A stretch of DNA of 15,031 nucleotides from Actinomycetes bacterium. GTDB taxonomy: Bacteria > Actinomycetota > CALGFH01. The stretch's first letter is position 1; the number at the start of each line of letters is the position of its first letter. The stretch covers positions 1 to 15,031 of the forward strand of contig JASLIH010000665.1 of NCBI GenBank assembly GCA_030152105.1, given 5' to 3'. Positions 1-8,906 of this stretch are shown here, piece by piece. The notes under the pieces were generated by a model. It saw nothing but the letters and a program-made list of their open reading frames with translations, made no database searches and was not told where the DNA came from. A program made the translations under genes and the position numbers.

Positions 1-30
1 GCCCTCCGCAATGCCGCTCAGGCTCGGTCG

Positions 31-1548
31 CTAGCTGATGGCGTCGGCGAGTTTCTCGGCGGCGGCCACGACGGTGAAGTGAAGGTTGGCACGGGGGCTG
101 GTCGGGAAGATCGCGGCGTCGGCGACCCGGAGACCGGCCACCCCGTGGACCCGCCCCAGGTGGTCGACGACCGCGCCCGGATCGTCGGCCGGGCCCATCC
201 GGCAGGTGCTGGAGGGGTGGAAGGTCGTCCCGGCCTCCTCCCGGATCCAGGCGCGCAGCCCTTGGCGGCCGCCCGCCGGCGGGGTGAAGCCCGACCCTGG
301 CTCCACCACGTCGGCCAACGGCGGGGTGGCGGCCAGCCGCAGCGCCAGCTCCACCCCGTCGGCCATGGCGTCCAGGTCGGCCGGGTCGGTGAAGTATCGG
401 TGGTCGATGTCGAGGGTCGCGGCCGGGTCGGGGGAGGTGAGGTGGACCTGGCCACGGCAGTGGGCGTCCATCAGGCTGACCGCCAGGTACAGGATCCAGC
501 GGCCACGTTGCTGGTCGAAGCGCTGGCCTTCGTACAGGTGCAGGTCGATCTCGTCGTCGGCCACCGCGCTGCGGGCCTTGACGGCCAGCTGGGTCAGCAC
601 CCGAGCGGCGGGGGCGTGCTCGGGCCGGATCGTCCACGACCGCAGCGTGCCCGGCACCAGGAACGGGTGGTCCAGCAGGTGCGCACCCACCCCGGGCAGG
701 TCGGCCAGGACCGGGATGCCCAGCTTCCGCAGGTGCGCCGGCGGGCCGATGCCCGAGCGCAACAGGACCGCCGGTGAGCCGTAGGCGCCGGCGCACAGGA
801 CCACCTCGTCGCCGACGACGATGCGGCCGTCGCTGGTCTGGACCCCGACCGCGTGGCCGTTCTGGACCACCACCCGGTCGACCAGGACATCGGCCATCAA
901 GGTGAGGTTGGGCCGTGTCCGCGCCTCGTTCAGGTAGGTGAAGGCGGCGTTCATCCGCAGCCCGCCGGCCAGGTTCTTGGGCATCGGCCCCACCCCTGGG
1001 CGCTGGCCGGCGGCGCCGTTGAAGTCGGGCTGGTCATCGAAGCCGAGCACCTTGGCGGCGGCCAGGAACGCCCGGTCGACGGTGGTCAGGTCCTCGGTAG
1101 CTGCCCGGAACACCGGGACCGGCCCGTCGGTGCCGTGCAGCGGCCCGCCGAGCGGGTCGGTCTCGGCCCGCCGGAAATATGGCAGCAGCTGGGCGAATGA
1201 CCAGCCGGGGTTGCCGAGCGCGGCCCAGCCGTCGTAGTCGGCCGCTGAGCCGCGCAGCCAGTAGCAGGCGTTGATGGTCGAGCTGCCCCCGACGACCCGG
1301 GCCCGGGGCAGCGGCAGCGGCCGGCCGGGGGGCCGGCCGGCGTGCTGGTAGCCCCAGGGGTGCGACTGGTACCAGACCAGCGTCGGGTCGCGCAGGTCGG
1401 CCGGCCAGGCGGCCAGGTCGGGGCCGTAGTCCGGCCCCGCCTCCAGCACACAGACCGAGCGGCCGGCCTCCTGGGTGAGCCGGTTGGCCAGCACACACCC
1501 AGCCGGCCCGGCCCCGACGACCACCACGTCGAACCGGTCAGCGGTCAT
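31..1548 (-). CDS. GMC-family FAD-dependent oxidoreductase
   Basis: This 505-residue protein is a flavoenzyme of the glucose-methanol-choline family, which oxidises alcohols (or related substrates) using FAD. The sequence shows the N-terminal dinucleotide-binding motif VVGAGPAG (residues 10-17), the adenine-contacting LEAGP (35-39), and the family signature ARVVGGSSTINACYW (83-97). The C-terminal FHPSSTCRMG block contains the candidate catalytic His444. Asn488/His490 follow in PRANLHF. The 44-residue spacing between His444 and Asn488 matches the catalytic His/Asn pair of choline oxidase. Length is normal for the family. The ATG is preceded by AGGAGG four bases upstream, which fixes the start. 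No signal peptide or membrane anchor is seen. It lies 115 bp downstream of the ABC permease on the same strand, so co-transcription is possible but unproven. The substrate cannot be told. A mycofactocin-linked GMC enzyme (MftG) is one possibility, but no mft gene is present. Confidence 0.93.
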   Translation of the reverse strand: MTADRFDVVVVGAGPAGCVLANRLTQEAGRSVCVLEAGPDYGPDLAAWPADLRDPTLVWYQSHPWGYQHAGRPPGRPLPLPRARVVGGSSTINACYWLRGSAADYDGWAALGNPGWSFAQLLPYFRRAETDPLGGPLHGTDGPVPVFRAATEDLTTVDRAFLAAAKVLGFDDQPDFNGAAGQRPGVGPMPKNLAGGLRMNAAFTYLNEARTRPNLTLMADVLVDRVVVQNGHAVGVQTSDGRIVVGDEVVLCAGAYGSPAVLLRSGIGPPAHLRKLGIPVLADLPGVGAHLLDHPFLVPGTLRSWTIRPEHAPAARVLTQLAVKARSAVADDEIDLHLYEGQRFDQQRGRWILYLAVSLMDAHCRGQVHLTSPDPAATLDIDHRYFTDPADLDAMADGVELALRLAATPPLADVVEPGSGFTPPAGGRQGLRAWIREEAGTTFHPSSTCRMGPADDPGAVVDHLGRVHGVAGLRVADAAIFPTSPRANLHFTVVAAAEKLADAIS

Positions 1549-1663
1549 CCGACCTCCTCGTCACGGGTAAGGGGAAGCCCCCGGCCCCACCGCTGTCAAC
1601 CAGGATCGATGCCTTGCTTGGCCGTGGACCGGCCGCGTGGCGTTCGCGCCGAGCGCGAGGGTG

Positions 1664-3268
1664 TCAGTCGGGTGGCTGGCGGCTGCGGAGCCAGGCTCCC
1701 TGGACGGCCAGGGCGGTGACCAGCAGGGAGGCCGCGTTGGTGGTGGCGGCGTGCATCCTCGGGGTTGGGTGCCCGGCCGCCCCTTGGAGCACCAGCACCG
1801 GCACCAGCAGGGCCACCAGGGCGACCAGTGGGCCAGTGGCGAACCAGCGCACCAGGTGCAGGGGCCCGCCGAGCTCGCCCATGGCCGAGGCGGCCATGAA
1901 CTGATCGAGGCCGAGCCGGCCGCGCTGCCCAGCGATGGCGGCGCTCCATACCAGCGCGGCGGCGACCGGGAGGCAGGCCGCCAGTGCCATACCGAGGGTC
2001 GGGCCGGGCAGCAGGCCAAGCAGCGCGGCCGCCACGGTCACGGTCAGCCCGATCACGGTCAGGGTCAGGATCGGGGTGGCGGTGTGGAGCAGCATGAGGT
2101 CGCCCCAGCGCCATGGGAGCTGGCGGCTGGCGTCGGGCTGGTCGGCCTCGCCTCGCAGCGGCTCCAGCAGCTGGGCCGCTCCCAGGTAGGCGACCACGAC
2201 CGCCCCGGCGGCCAGCAGTTTGCGGTCGGGCGCGACCGCGACGGTCAGCACGCTGGTGCCACACAGGACCAACGCCCAGCCGACCCGGCCGGGTGTTCGC
2301 AGCAGGCTGAGCGCGTCCCGCCAGGGGATGGCGAGCCAGCGGTGCCGGGGATGGCGCAGCCGCAGCCGCCGCCGCACGCCCAGCAGGCCCCCCACAGCCT
2401 GGCGCCGCAGCAGCGCCGCCCCGCGTGGGTCGGCCATGAAGATGCTGGCGTCCAGGCCAACGCGGGCGCCGGCCCGCCGCTCCAGCTCCTCCAACGAGGC
2501 GTTGCCGGCCCCGAGCCAGGCGGCGACCACGGTGGCCACGGTCAGGACCACCAGCAGCGCCGCTTGGACCGGCCAGCCAGGGTCGTGGCCACCGGCCGCC
2601 GCGACCAGCGGCCCGACCGCCCACCCCCACGGGCCCGACCAGGGATCGACCGTGGCCGCGACCGCGCCGCCGAGCCAGCCGGCCGCGGCCACCACCAGCA
2701 CCAGCGGGCTTGCCCGCAGCACCACCCGGGCTGTGGTCGGGGACGACTCGACCAGCCAGCCCAGCGCCGCCGCCAGGAGGCCGAGCGCCACCGGCCCGAG
2801 CAACGCCGCGACCAGCAGCGGCCAGACAGCCACGCCCAGCTCCGCCTCCAGCAGCACAAAGGCGGCCAGCCCGAACGCCGCGCCGACACTTGCGCCGATC
2901 AACAACCCGCGGCCGAGCCGGTCCCGGACCAATTCGGCCCGGGGCAGCGGCGCGCCGAGCAGAAAGTGCACGTCGGGGGCGCTGAACACGACCGGGCCCT
3001 GCCAGGTGGCATACCGCAGTGCCGCCAGCAGCCCCAGCAGCAGCGCCACCGTCCCGGCCCGGGCCAGCCCGCCACTCGCCAGCCAGGTCGCCGACCCGCC
3101 CCGGGTCGGGCTCTGGCGTAGCGCCTGAACGCTCACCCAGGCGCCGATCGCGGTGTACAGCCCGACGGTGTAGAGGCCGGTGAACCGGTCCGAGCGTTGC
3201 TGGGGTGAGCGATGGACCCGCCGGCGCCGTCGCAGGAACCCAAGGGTCGCCGCCGACGCCTGGGTCAT
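1664..3268 (-). CDS. ABC exporter membrane subunit (ABC-2-like permease)
   Basis: This 534-residue, very hydrophobic protein has many predicted membrane segments, roughly ten to twelve by eye. They include residues about 30-48, 68-88, 122-170 and 185-207 and several more in the C-terminal half, broken by an Arg-rich cytoplasmic linker near 290-315. The N-terminal region has a block around SAPDVHFLLGAPLPR (about 96-110). This type of block occurs in large actinobacterial ABC-2-like exporter subunits, just after the second membrane helix. The start codon overlaps the stop of the upstream ATPase gene (ATGA, 4 nt), so the two are translationally coupled and almost certainly form one transporter. 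The cargo is unknown. Assignment as a permease rests on hydrophobicity and context more than on a diagnostic motif. Confidence 0.85.
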   Translation of the reverse strand: MTQASAATLGFLRRRRRVHRSPQQRSDRFTGLYTVGLYTAIGAWVSVQALRQSPTRGGSATWLASGGLARAGTVALLLGLLAALRYATWQGPVVFSAPDVHFLLGAPLPRAELVRDRLGRGLLIGASVGAAFGLAAFVLLEAELGVAVWPLLVAALLGPVALGLLAAALGWLVESSPTTARVVLRASPLVLVVAAAGWLGGAVAATVDPWSGPWGWAVGPLVAAAGGHDPGWPVQAALLVVLTVATVVAAWLGAGNASLEELERRAGARVGLDASIFMADPRGAALLRRQAVGGLLGVRRRLRLRHPRHRWLAIPWRDALSLLRTPGRVGWALVLCGTSVLTVAVAPDRKLLAAGAVVVAYLGAAQLLEPLRGEADQPDASRQLPWRWGDLMLLHTATPILTLTVIGLTVTVAAALLGLLPGPTLGMALAACLPVAAALVWSAAIAGQRGRLGLDQFMAASAMGELGGPLHLVRWFATGPLVALVALLVPVLVLQGAAGHPTPRMHAATTNAASLLVTALAVQGAWLRSRQPPD

Positions 3269-3966
3269 CGCAGCCCCAGGCGGCCGGCCTCGGCACCGTC
3301 GACCACCGATCTCCAGGCGCCCTGGGCGACCATCCGGCCCTCGTGCAGCATCACGGCGCGGTCGGCGAGCCCGGCAGCGAAGCCGAGCTGGTGGGTGGAG
3401 AGCAGGATCGCCGCCCCGTCGTGCTTGGCCGCCAACAGGACCCGGTGCAGCGCCTGCTGGGACGGCGGGTCAAGGCCGACCACCGGCTCATCCAGCAGGA
3501 TCAGCTGGAAGGGCCGGACCAGCGCGCAGGCGAGCTGGGTCTTTTGGCGCATCCCGCGCGACAGCTGCCCGGGCAGGAAATCGGCTCTGGCGGTCAGGTC
3601 GAACAGCTCCAGCAGCTGCCTGACGCGCCCGTCGAGGCGGTCACCGACCCCATGGGCCAGGCCGACCAGCTCCAGATGCTCCCGCACGCTCAAGTCGGGA
3701 TACAGCAGTGGGCTGTCGGGCACGAAGGAGAGCGCGGCCCGCGACCGGTCACGCCGCAGGCTGTCCCCGGCGATCGTCACCTCCCCTTGGGTCGGCTCGA
3801 GCAGGCCCGCCACCAGCCGCAGGGTGGTCGTCTTGCCCGAGCCGTTGTGGCCGATCAGGGCGACGCACTCGCCGGGCTGGACGTCGAGATCGAGCGGGTC
3901 GACCGCGACCAGCGTGCCGTAGGTCTTGGCGACCCCACGAAGCTGCAGGACAGGTGGCTTGGCCAT
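3265..3966 (-). CDS. ABC transporter ATP-binding protein
   Basis: This 233-residue nucleotide-binding subunit hydrolyses ATP to power the permease encoded directly downstream. All core motifs are present: Walker A GHNGSGKT (39-46), a signature-like LSRGMRQ (135-141, a variant of LSGGQ common in ABC-2 exporter ATPases), Walker B LILLDEP (155-161), D-loop GLDP (164-167) and the H-loop histidine H192 in LSTHQ. The region after Walker A reads FVPDSPLLYPDLSV (81-94), the Q-loop area typical of drug/antibiotic-type exporters rather than importers. No clear Shine-Dalgarno precedes the ATG. Instead a TAGAGT hexamer sits six bases upstream, which would fit a leaderless transcript. The stop overlaps the start of the permease. 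No substrate-binding protein gene is nearby, which supports export. Confidence 0.95.
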   Translation of the reverse strand: MAKPPVLQLRGVAKTYGTLVAVDPLDLDVQPGECVALIGHNGSGKTTTLRLVAGLLEPTQGEVTIAGDSLRRDRSRAALSFVPDSPLLYPDLSVREHLELVGLAHGVGDRLDGRVRQLLELFDLTARADFLPGQLSRGMRQKTQLACALVRPFQLILLDEPVVGLDPPSQQALHRVLLAAKHDGAAILLSTHQLGFAAGLADRAVMLHEGRMVAQGAWRSVVDGAEAGRLGLR

Positions 3967-3972
3967 GGAGCA

Positions 3973-3978
3973 ACTCTA
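3973..3978 (-). promoter_or_regulatory. Possible -10 element for a leaderless ABC transcript
   Basis: On the minus strand TAGAGT (TANNNT consensus) ends six bases before the ATG of the ABC ATPase. In actinobacteria the transcription start usually lies 6-7 bases after the -10 box, which would place it on the A of the ATG. No Shine-Dalgarno and no convincing -35 box were seen. Read-through from the VOC gene 101 bp upstream is the alternative. Confidence 0.3.
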
Positions 3979-4067
3979 AAGCGTCCTCGCCGACAGCGAG
4001 CCGCCCCGACGGCGCCTCAAGGCGGCAGCAGGACGGCACGCCGAGCTTGAGCTGCTCGATTGGTGGT

Positions 4068-4478
4068 TCAGAAGTCGCGTCGCCCCTCGAAGTGGGCGGC
4101 CACGTCCGGTCGGGTGAGCTGGTAGAGCGCGACCCGGTGGCCGCCAGGGCTCTGGAACGAGCAGCACGGCCCGTGAGGGATCTCCAGGGTCTGCTGCGGC
4201 TGCCAGCCGTGGGCTTGCAGTTCGGCAAGGGCGGCGTCCAGGTCGGCCACCCGATAGACCAGGATGGGGGAGTCACCCTCCAGGTGGTCGGCCAGCAGGA
4301 CCAGCGGCGGTCGCTGGGTGAGCTCGACGGCGGCCACCCTGGTGCCCATGGCCTGGATCGCGAAGACGAGGCGGCAGCCGAGAACCTGGGTGAAGTACGC
4401 CAGGTCGGCGGCCACATCTCGGCTTGGCATGTACACGAAGTCGAGCTGCTGGAATGGTGGTGTGGTGGGGTTGGCCAT
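4068..4478 (-). CDS. VOC-superfamily (glyoxalase/bleomycin-resistance fold) protein
   Basis: This 136-residue protein has the two-module beta-alpha-beta-beta-beta pattern of the vicinal oxygen chelate fold. The first module is QLDFVYMPSRDVAADLAYF through VAAVEL (about 11-53), and the second is PILVYRVADLDAALAEL through GHRVALYQL (about 71-121). Length fits a single-domain VOC protein. The usual metal-ligand glutamate in the last strand (LYE) is Gln here (ALYQ), and the first-strand ligand is not obvious, so it may be a metal-free binding protein rather than a lyase or dioxygenase. The start was placed at MANPTT: the open frame extends 53 codons further upstream, but that extension is low in complexity and crosses a perfect palindrome. 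Substrate unknown. It is divergent to the cyclase gene. Confidence 0.82.
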   Translation of the reverse strand: MANPTTPPFQQLDFVYMPSRDVAADLAYFTQVLGCRLVFAIQAMGTRVAAVELTQRPPLVLLADHLEGDSPILVYRVADLDAALAELQAHGWQPQQTLEIPHGPCCSFQSPGGHRVALYQLTRPDVAAHFEGRRDF

Positions 4479-4517
4479 GGGGTCAACGGCCTGCCGCGGA
4501 GCGGTCGGGATCTCTCC

Positions 4518-4537
4518 CGGCATCCTCACGGATGCCG
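4518..4537. promoter_or_regulatory. Perfect 20-bp inverted repeat in the divergent gap
   Basis: CGGCATCC-TCAC-GGATGCCG: two 8-bp arms with a 4-bp spacer. It lies 40 bp upstream of the VOC start and about 180 bp upstream of the cyclase gene, between the two divergent genes. Placement fits an operator for a dimeric regulator; a hairpin in a 5' leader is the alternative. No regulator gene is adjacent in the window. Confidence 0.35.
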
Positions 4538-4716
4538 CCACAGCCACGCAAGACCCAGCCGGACCCAGGGCAGGCCGCCCGGCACAGACCAGCCTGACGG
4601 AGGTCGCTGGACGGGCGGAGCATGCTGATGGTTCCATTCCTGCAGCACCAGGCTGGGAAGGCTGAGCCCTCGGCCCTACTGGGTGGGCTGAGTCGACCGA
4701 CTGATACGAGCAGACG

Positions 4717-7700
4717 ATGGTTCTACCGGCGGAGCTGCTGCGGAGCTATGTTCCAGGGCTCCTGGCGTCGCGCTTTGTTGCCCGACCAGCGCCGTTGGAT
4801 GCTCCTGAGGTAGCGCGCTTCTCGGCCGCGGTCCTGTTCGCCGACATCTCGGGGTTCACGCCGCTGGCGGAACGGCTGGCGCGGCGCGGCCCCGCCGGTG
4901 CCGAGGAGCTGTCGGCCCTCCTCAACGTCTACTTTGGGAGACTCACCTCGCTGATCGCCGAACACCGAGGCGAGGTGATCACCTTCGCCGGCGACGGCCT
5001 TCTGGCGGTGTGGCCGGCGACAGGCAACGAGGGTCCGGCCACAGCGGCGCGCGACGCCGGGCGGTGCGCCCTGGCCGTGCAGTCGTCATTGGGCGGCTAC
5101 CAGACACTCGACGGCCTTGAGCTCCTGCTGCGGATCGGGGTTGGGGCCGGTGAGGTCATGGCCCTGCGCCTTGGCGGGGTCGGTGGACGCTGGCGGCTGT
5201 TGCTGTCCGGCGGGCCGGTTGTTCAGGGCGGCTTGGCCGAGCAGCAGGCGGCACCAGGTGAGGTGGTGCTCTCCCCCGAGGCCTGGGAGCTGGCCGGTGA
5301 CGGCTGCACCGGCGCGCGGTTGGCTGAAGGTGGTGTGCGGCTGACGAGCACGCGCGGCTCGGTGGGTGCGCGGTCGCGCTGGCGCGCGGCCGGGCAGCTC
5401 AGCGACGACGTGGTGCAGGCGTATGTGCCCGACGTCGTCCACGCGCGGGTCGCGGCCGGGCAGGCCGAGTGGCTGGCCGAGCTGCGACGCGTCACCGCCG
5501 TGTTTGTGAACCTGCTGGATGTCGACCCGGCCGCAGCCAACTTGCTGGAGCCCGTCCAGCTGGCCATGGCGGCGATGCAGCCGATCCTGGAGCGCTACGA
5601 AGGCAGCCTCAAACAGGTGGTCGTCGACGACAAGGGCCTGACGCTGATCGCAGTGTTCGGGCTACCGCTGCTGGCCCACGAAGATGACCCGGCCCGTGCC
5701 AGCCGGGCCGCGCTCGAGGTGCAGGCGGCGCTTGGTGGGCTGGGGTTGGGGTGTGGGATCGGGGTGGCCACCGGCCGGGCGTTCTGCGGCGCGGTGGGCA
5801 GCGACGTGCACCGCGAATACGACGTCATCGGCGAGGTGATGAACCTGGCGGCCCGGCTGATGCAGGCCGCCGGCGAGGCGGTCCTCTGCGATGCCGCGAC
5901 CTATCAGGCGGCCCAGGCACGCCTACGATTCCAGGCCCTCCCCGCGATCCTGGTGAAAGGCAAGACAGATCCGGTCGCCGTGTACCGGCCGGTCGAGCCG
6001 GCCCGCACGGTTGACGGTCCGGCGACGATGATGGGACGCACCGATCAACGCGCCCTGCTTGCCGAGCGCCTGGGGGCGCTCCAGGACGATACGGCCGGGC
6101 TGGTGGTGGTCGAGGGCGAACCCGGGATCGGCAAGTCGCGGCTGCTGGCCGACCTGGTCGAGCAGGCGCAGGCTCGAGGCGTGCGGAGCCTGTCTGGAGC
6201 GGGCGACGCGATCGAGCAGTCCACGCCCTACCATGCCTGGCGGCCCATCTTCACCCAGCTGATCGGCCTGGGCGGCGAAGAGGACATTGGGGAGCGCCGC
6301 CGACGCGTGCTGGCCCATGTGCAGGCCGACCCGGCGCTGGCGCGGCTGGCGCCGCTGCTCGACAGCGTCCTGCCGCTGGAGTTGCCCGACAACGAGCTGA
6401 CGGCCCAGCTGACCGGGGAGGTGCGAGCCGACAACACCCGCCAGCTGCTGGTGCGGCTGCTCCAGGCGGCGGCCACCGGACCGGGCGGCGGTGGCGGCTC
6501 GCCGCTCCTGCTGGTCCTGGATGACGCCCACTGGTTCGACTCGGCCTCATGGGCCCTCACCCGACAGGTCGTTGCACAGGTCAGCCCCCTGCTGCTGGTC
6601 CTGGCGACCCGGCCGTTGGTGGAGCCGCTGCCGGAGGACTACCGCCGCCTTCGCCAGGACCGAGCCACCGAGTATGTGCGGCTGGAGCCGCTGGACGACC
6701 AGGACGTGCTGACGCTGGTCTGCGACCGTCTGGGCGTCCGGCGGCTGCCCAAGCCGGTCGCTGCCCTGATCCAGGAGCGTGCCCAGGGCAACCCGTTCTT
6801 CAGCGAGGAGCTGGCCTACGCCCTGCGCGACGCCGGGCTGATCCGCATCACCGACGGCACCTGCACCATCGCAGCCGGCGCTGGCGACCTGAGCACGGTG
6901 AGCCTCCCCGAGACGGTGCAGGGCGTGGTGGCCGGGCGGATCGACCGCCTTCCGCCGGGTCAGGAGCTGACGTTGAAGGTGGCCAGCGTCATCGGGCGGC
7001 TGTTCGCCGTGCGTCTCCTTCGAGGAGTGCACCCGATCGAGGTGGACACAAGGGTGCTGGGGGGACAGCTGGACGACCTGGCCCGCCAGGACTTCACCGT
7101 GCTCGAGATCCCCGAGCCGGACCTGGCGTATCTGTTCAAACACATCGTGACCCAGGAGGTCGCCTACAGCCTGCTGCTGTACGCCCAGCGACGGCAGCTG
7201 CACCGCTCGGTAGCGGAGTGCTACGAGCGCACTCAGGCCGAGGACCTTGCCTCGCTGTATCCGCTGCTGGCCTACCACTGGGGCCGGGCCGAGGAGCCGA
7301 CCAGGACGCTCGGCTACCTGGAGCTGGCTGGCGACCAGGCCCTGCGGGCCGGCGCCTACCAGGAGGCGGTCGACTTCCTCACCGACGCCGCATCCCTGGC
7401 CGAACGCATCCAGCCGGCTCCTGCGGCGCTGCGGCAGGCGCGCTGGCACCGCCAACTCGGCGACGCCTACATGGGGCTGGGCCGCCTGCCCGAGAGCCGC
7501 CAGCACGCCGACCAGGCAGTCGCCCTGCTGGGTTCCCCAGTGCCCAGGACGCCGCTGCGGCTGCTGGGCGACCTCACCCAGCAGGCATTGCAGCAAGGCC
7601 TGCACCGGATCTGGCCGGCGCGGCCAGTTCGAGGCGCCCCAGCCGCGCGCACCGTCGCGCTGGAGGCAACCCGAGGATTCGAGCGGCTCGCCTTCCTCAA

Positions 7701-8787
7701 CTACTACGCCAACGCCAAAGGGCCGGGCGTCAGTGCCGTGCTCCATCAGGTCAACCTGGCCGAGCGGGCTGGGCCATCGCCGGAGCTGGCGCGGGCGTAT
7801 GCGTCGATGAGCGTGGCCGCCGGTGTCGTGGGACTCCACGCCCTGGCCAGGAACTATGCCCACAAGGCGCTGGAGATCGCCCGGGCTGAAGATGATCTTC
7901 CCGCCCTCAGTTTCGTCCTGGTCGCGACCAGCACCTATCACAGCAGTGTGGGGAACTGGACGAGGGCGCGGGAGGGGCTCGTTGAGGGATTGGGGATCGC
8001 CGAGCGCCTCGGGGACCAGCGCCGGTGGGGAGAGCTGGCTGCCGGGCTGGCGGTGGTGATGTATTACCAGGGAGAGTTCGATCGCCTGGTCGGCTGGGAA
8101 GCCGAGATGCGGGAGATGGCCAGTCACGCCGACGATCCGCAGCGCCAGGCCCACGTCATCCTCGCGAGGACGTGGTACCTGATGCCCCAGGGCCGGACAG
8201 ACCTCGCCGTCCAGGAACTGCAGAAGGCGACCAGGCTGCTGGCCGGGCGCGGCTCACGGACCGACGAGATCATCATCCACGGCGTCCTGGCGCTCGCACA
8301 CTGGCGCCGCCGGGACATCGAGCAAGCCCGACGGGCAGTGCAACACGCGGCCAGCCTGATCGCCCAGTCCCGGCCCACCGCCGCCTACATGCTGGAGGGA
8401 TATGCCGGCGTCACCGAGGTCTACCTGGAGCTGTGGATGGCCGGAGACCAGACGGCGGCGCGGCCAGCACAACAGGCCCGGACCGCCCTCAGGCGATTGG
8501 CCCGAACGTTCCGGACGGCCCGGCCACGGGAACGGCTGTACGAGGGCCTGGCCGCCCACCACCTCGGCCGACGTCGACAGGCCGTGGCGGCATGGACCAC
8601 CAGCCTGAACACAGCCGAGCGCCTCGCGATGCCGTATGAGCAGGGCCGCGCCCATTACGAACTCGGACGGCACCTGCCGCCAGGCCATCCAGGTCGACAG
8701 GCACACCTACGCCGCGCCTGCGAGCTCTTCGCCGACATCGGCGCGACCTATGAGCTGACGCACGCCCGAGCAGCATTGCCACGATAG
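4717..8787 (+). CDS. Soluble-adenylyl-cyclase-like protein: two cyclase domains, AAA ATPase, TPR-like tail
   Basis: This 1356-residue cytosolic protein is predicted to make cAMP. Cyclase domain 1 (about 36-195) carries both metal-binding aspartates: D43 in FADISGF and D93 in FAGDGLLAVW. Cyclase domain 2 (about 257-425) lacks the first aspartate (VFVNLL, N265). It keeps residues that complete one composite active site: K299 near DDKG, D369 in EYDVIG, and N376 and R380 in MNLAARLM. An ATPase domain follows, with Walker A GEPGIGKS (467-474) and Walker B LLLVLDDAHWFD (597-608), then a GNPFF motif (691-695). The remainder (about 830-1356) is Ala/Leu-rich helical repeats of TPR type. No membrane segment or HTH domain is seen. 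The layout and the VFVNL, DKG and VIGxxVNxAAR motifs match the mammalian sAC (ADCY10) pattern. The ATG has only a weak Shine-Dalgarno, but domain 1 begins soon after it. Confidence 0.93.
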   Translation: MVLPAELLRSYVPGLLASRFVARPAPLDAPEVARFSAAVLFADISGFTPLAERLARRGPAGAEELSALLNVYFGRLTSLIAEHRGEVITFAGDGLLAVWPATGNEGPATAARDAGRCALAVQSSLGGYQTLDGLELLLRIGVGAGEVMALRLGGVGGRWRLLLSGGPVVQGGLAEQQAAPGEVVLSPEAWELAGDGCTGARLAEGGVRLTSTRGSVGARSRWRAAGQLSDDVVQAYVPDVVHARVAAGQAEWLAELRRVTAVFVNLLDVDPAAANLLEPVQLAMAAMQPILERYEGSLKQVVVDDKGLTLIAVFGLPLLAHEDDPARASRAALEVQAALGGLGLGCGIGVATGRAFCGAVGSDVHREYDVIGEVMNLAARLMQAAGEAVLCDAATYQAAQARLRFQALPAILVKGKTDPVAVYRPVEPARTVDGPATMMGRTDQRALLAERLGALQDDTAGLVVVEGEPGIGKSRLLADLVEQAQARGVRSLSGAGDAIEQSTPYHAWRPIFTQLIGLGGEEDIGERRRRVLAHVQADPALARLAPLLDSVLPLELPDNELTAQLTGEVRADNTRQLLVRLLQAAATGPGGGGGSPLLLVLDDAHWFDSASWALTRQVVAQVSPLLLVLATRPLVEPLPEDYRRLRQDRATEYVRLEPLDDQDVLTLVCDRLGVRRLPKPVAALIQERAQGNPFFSEELAYALRDAGLIRITDGTCTIAAGAGDLSTVSLPETVQGVVAGRIDRLPPGQELTLKVASVIGRLFAVRLLRGVHPIEVDTRVLGGQLDDLARQDFTVLEIPEPDLAYLFKHIVTQEVAYSLLLYAQRRQLHRSVAECYERTQAEDLASLYPLLAYHWGRAEEPTRTLGYLELAGDQALRAGAYQEAVDFLTDAASLAERIQPAPAALRQARWHRQLGDAYMGLGRLPESRQHADQAVALLGSPVPRTPLRLLGDLTQQALQQGLHRIWPARPVRGAPAARTVALEATRGFERLAFLNYYANAKGPGVSAVLHQVNLAERAGPSPELARAYASMSVAAGVVGLHALARNYAHKALEIARAEDDLPALSFVLVATSTYHSSVGNWTRAREGLVEGLGIAERLGDQRRWGELAAGLAVVMYYQGEFDRLVGWEAEMREMASHADDPQRQAHVILARTWYLMPQGRTDLAVQELQKATRLLAGRGSRTDEIIIHGVLALAHWRRRDIEQARRAVQHAASLIAQSRPTAAYMLEGYAGVTEVYLELWMAGDQTAARPAQQARTALRRLARTFRTARPRERLYEGLAAHHLGRRRQAVAAWTTSLNTAERLAMPYEQGRAHYELGRHLPPGHPGRQAHLRRACELFADIGATYELTHARAALPR

Positions 8788-8906
8788 CCAGGTACGGCTC
8801 GGCTCCGCGGGCCTTCAGCAGCCCGGCGGCCAGCGGCTCCACCTTCCTGGGCAAAACGCGCATAATTCAGGCAATGCAATCTCACCGGGAACGGGCTGCG
8901 ACACGC

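Noticed and set aside
31..1548. Mycofactocin locus (GMC oxidoreductase plus dehydrogenase plus a ~30-residue peptide)
   Set aside because: The 30-residue peptide lacks the terminal Val-Tyr of MftA, no radical SAM enzyme or other mft gene is present, and the dehydrogenase is a zinc enzyme with a normal NAD site. The three genes are far apart.
1620..1634. Small hairpin GGCCG/CGGCC between permease and GMC genes as terminator
   Set aside because: Only five base pairs and no T-tract; such repeats are expected by chance in sequence this GC-rich.
1637..3121. Long plus-strand frame (494 codons) antisense to the ABC permease
   Set aside because: Gln/Arg/Pro-rich translation without motifs. The minus strand encodes a membrane protein coupled to an ATPase, which explains the open frame.
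4479..4637. N-terminal extension of the VOC protein by 53 codons
   Set aside because: The extension is low-complexity, has no homology to the fold and crosses the palindrome at 4518-4537. The shorter start gives a normal single-domain length.
8797..8863. Minus-strand peptide reading RKVEPLAAGLLKARGAEPYL after the cyclase stop, which looks mildly protein-like
   Set aside because: It has no Shine-Dalgarno, soon runs into antisense of the cyclase gene with a poor Arg-rich sequence, and matches no family I recognise. It could be a relic, but it cannot be supported.
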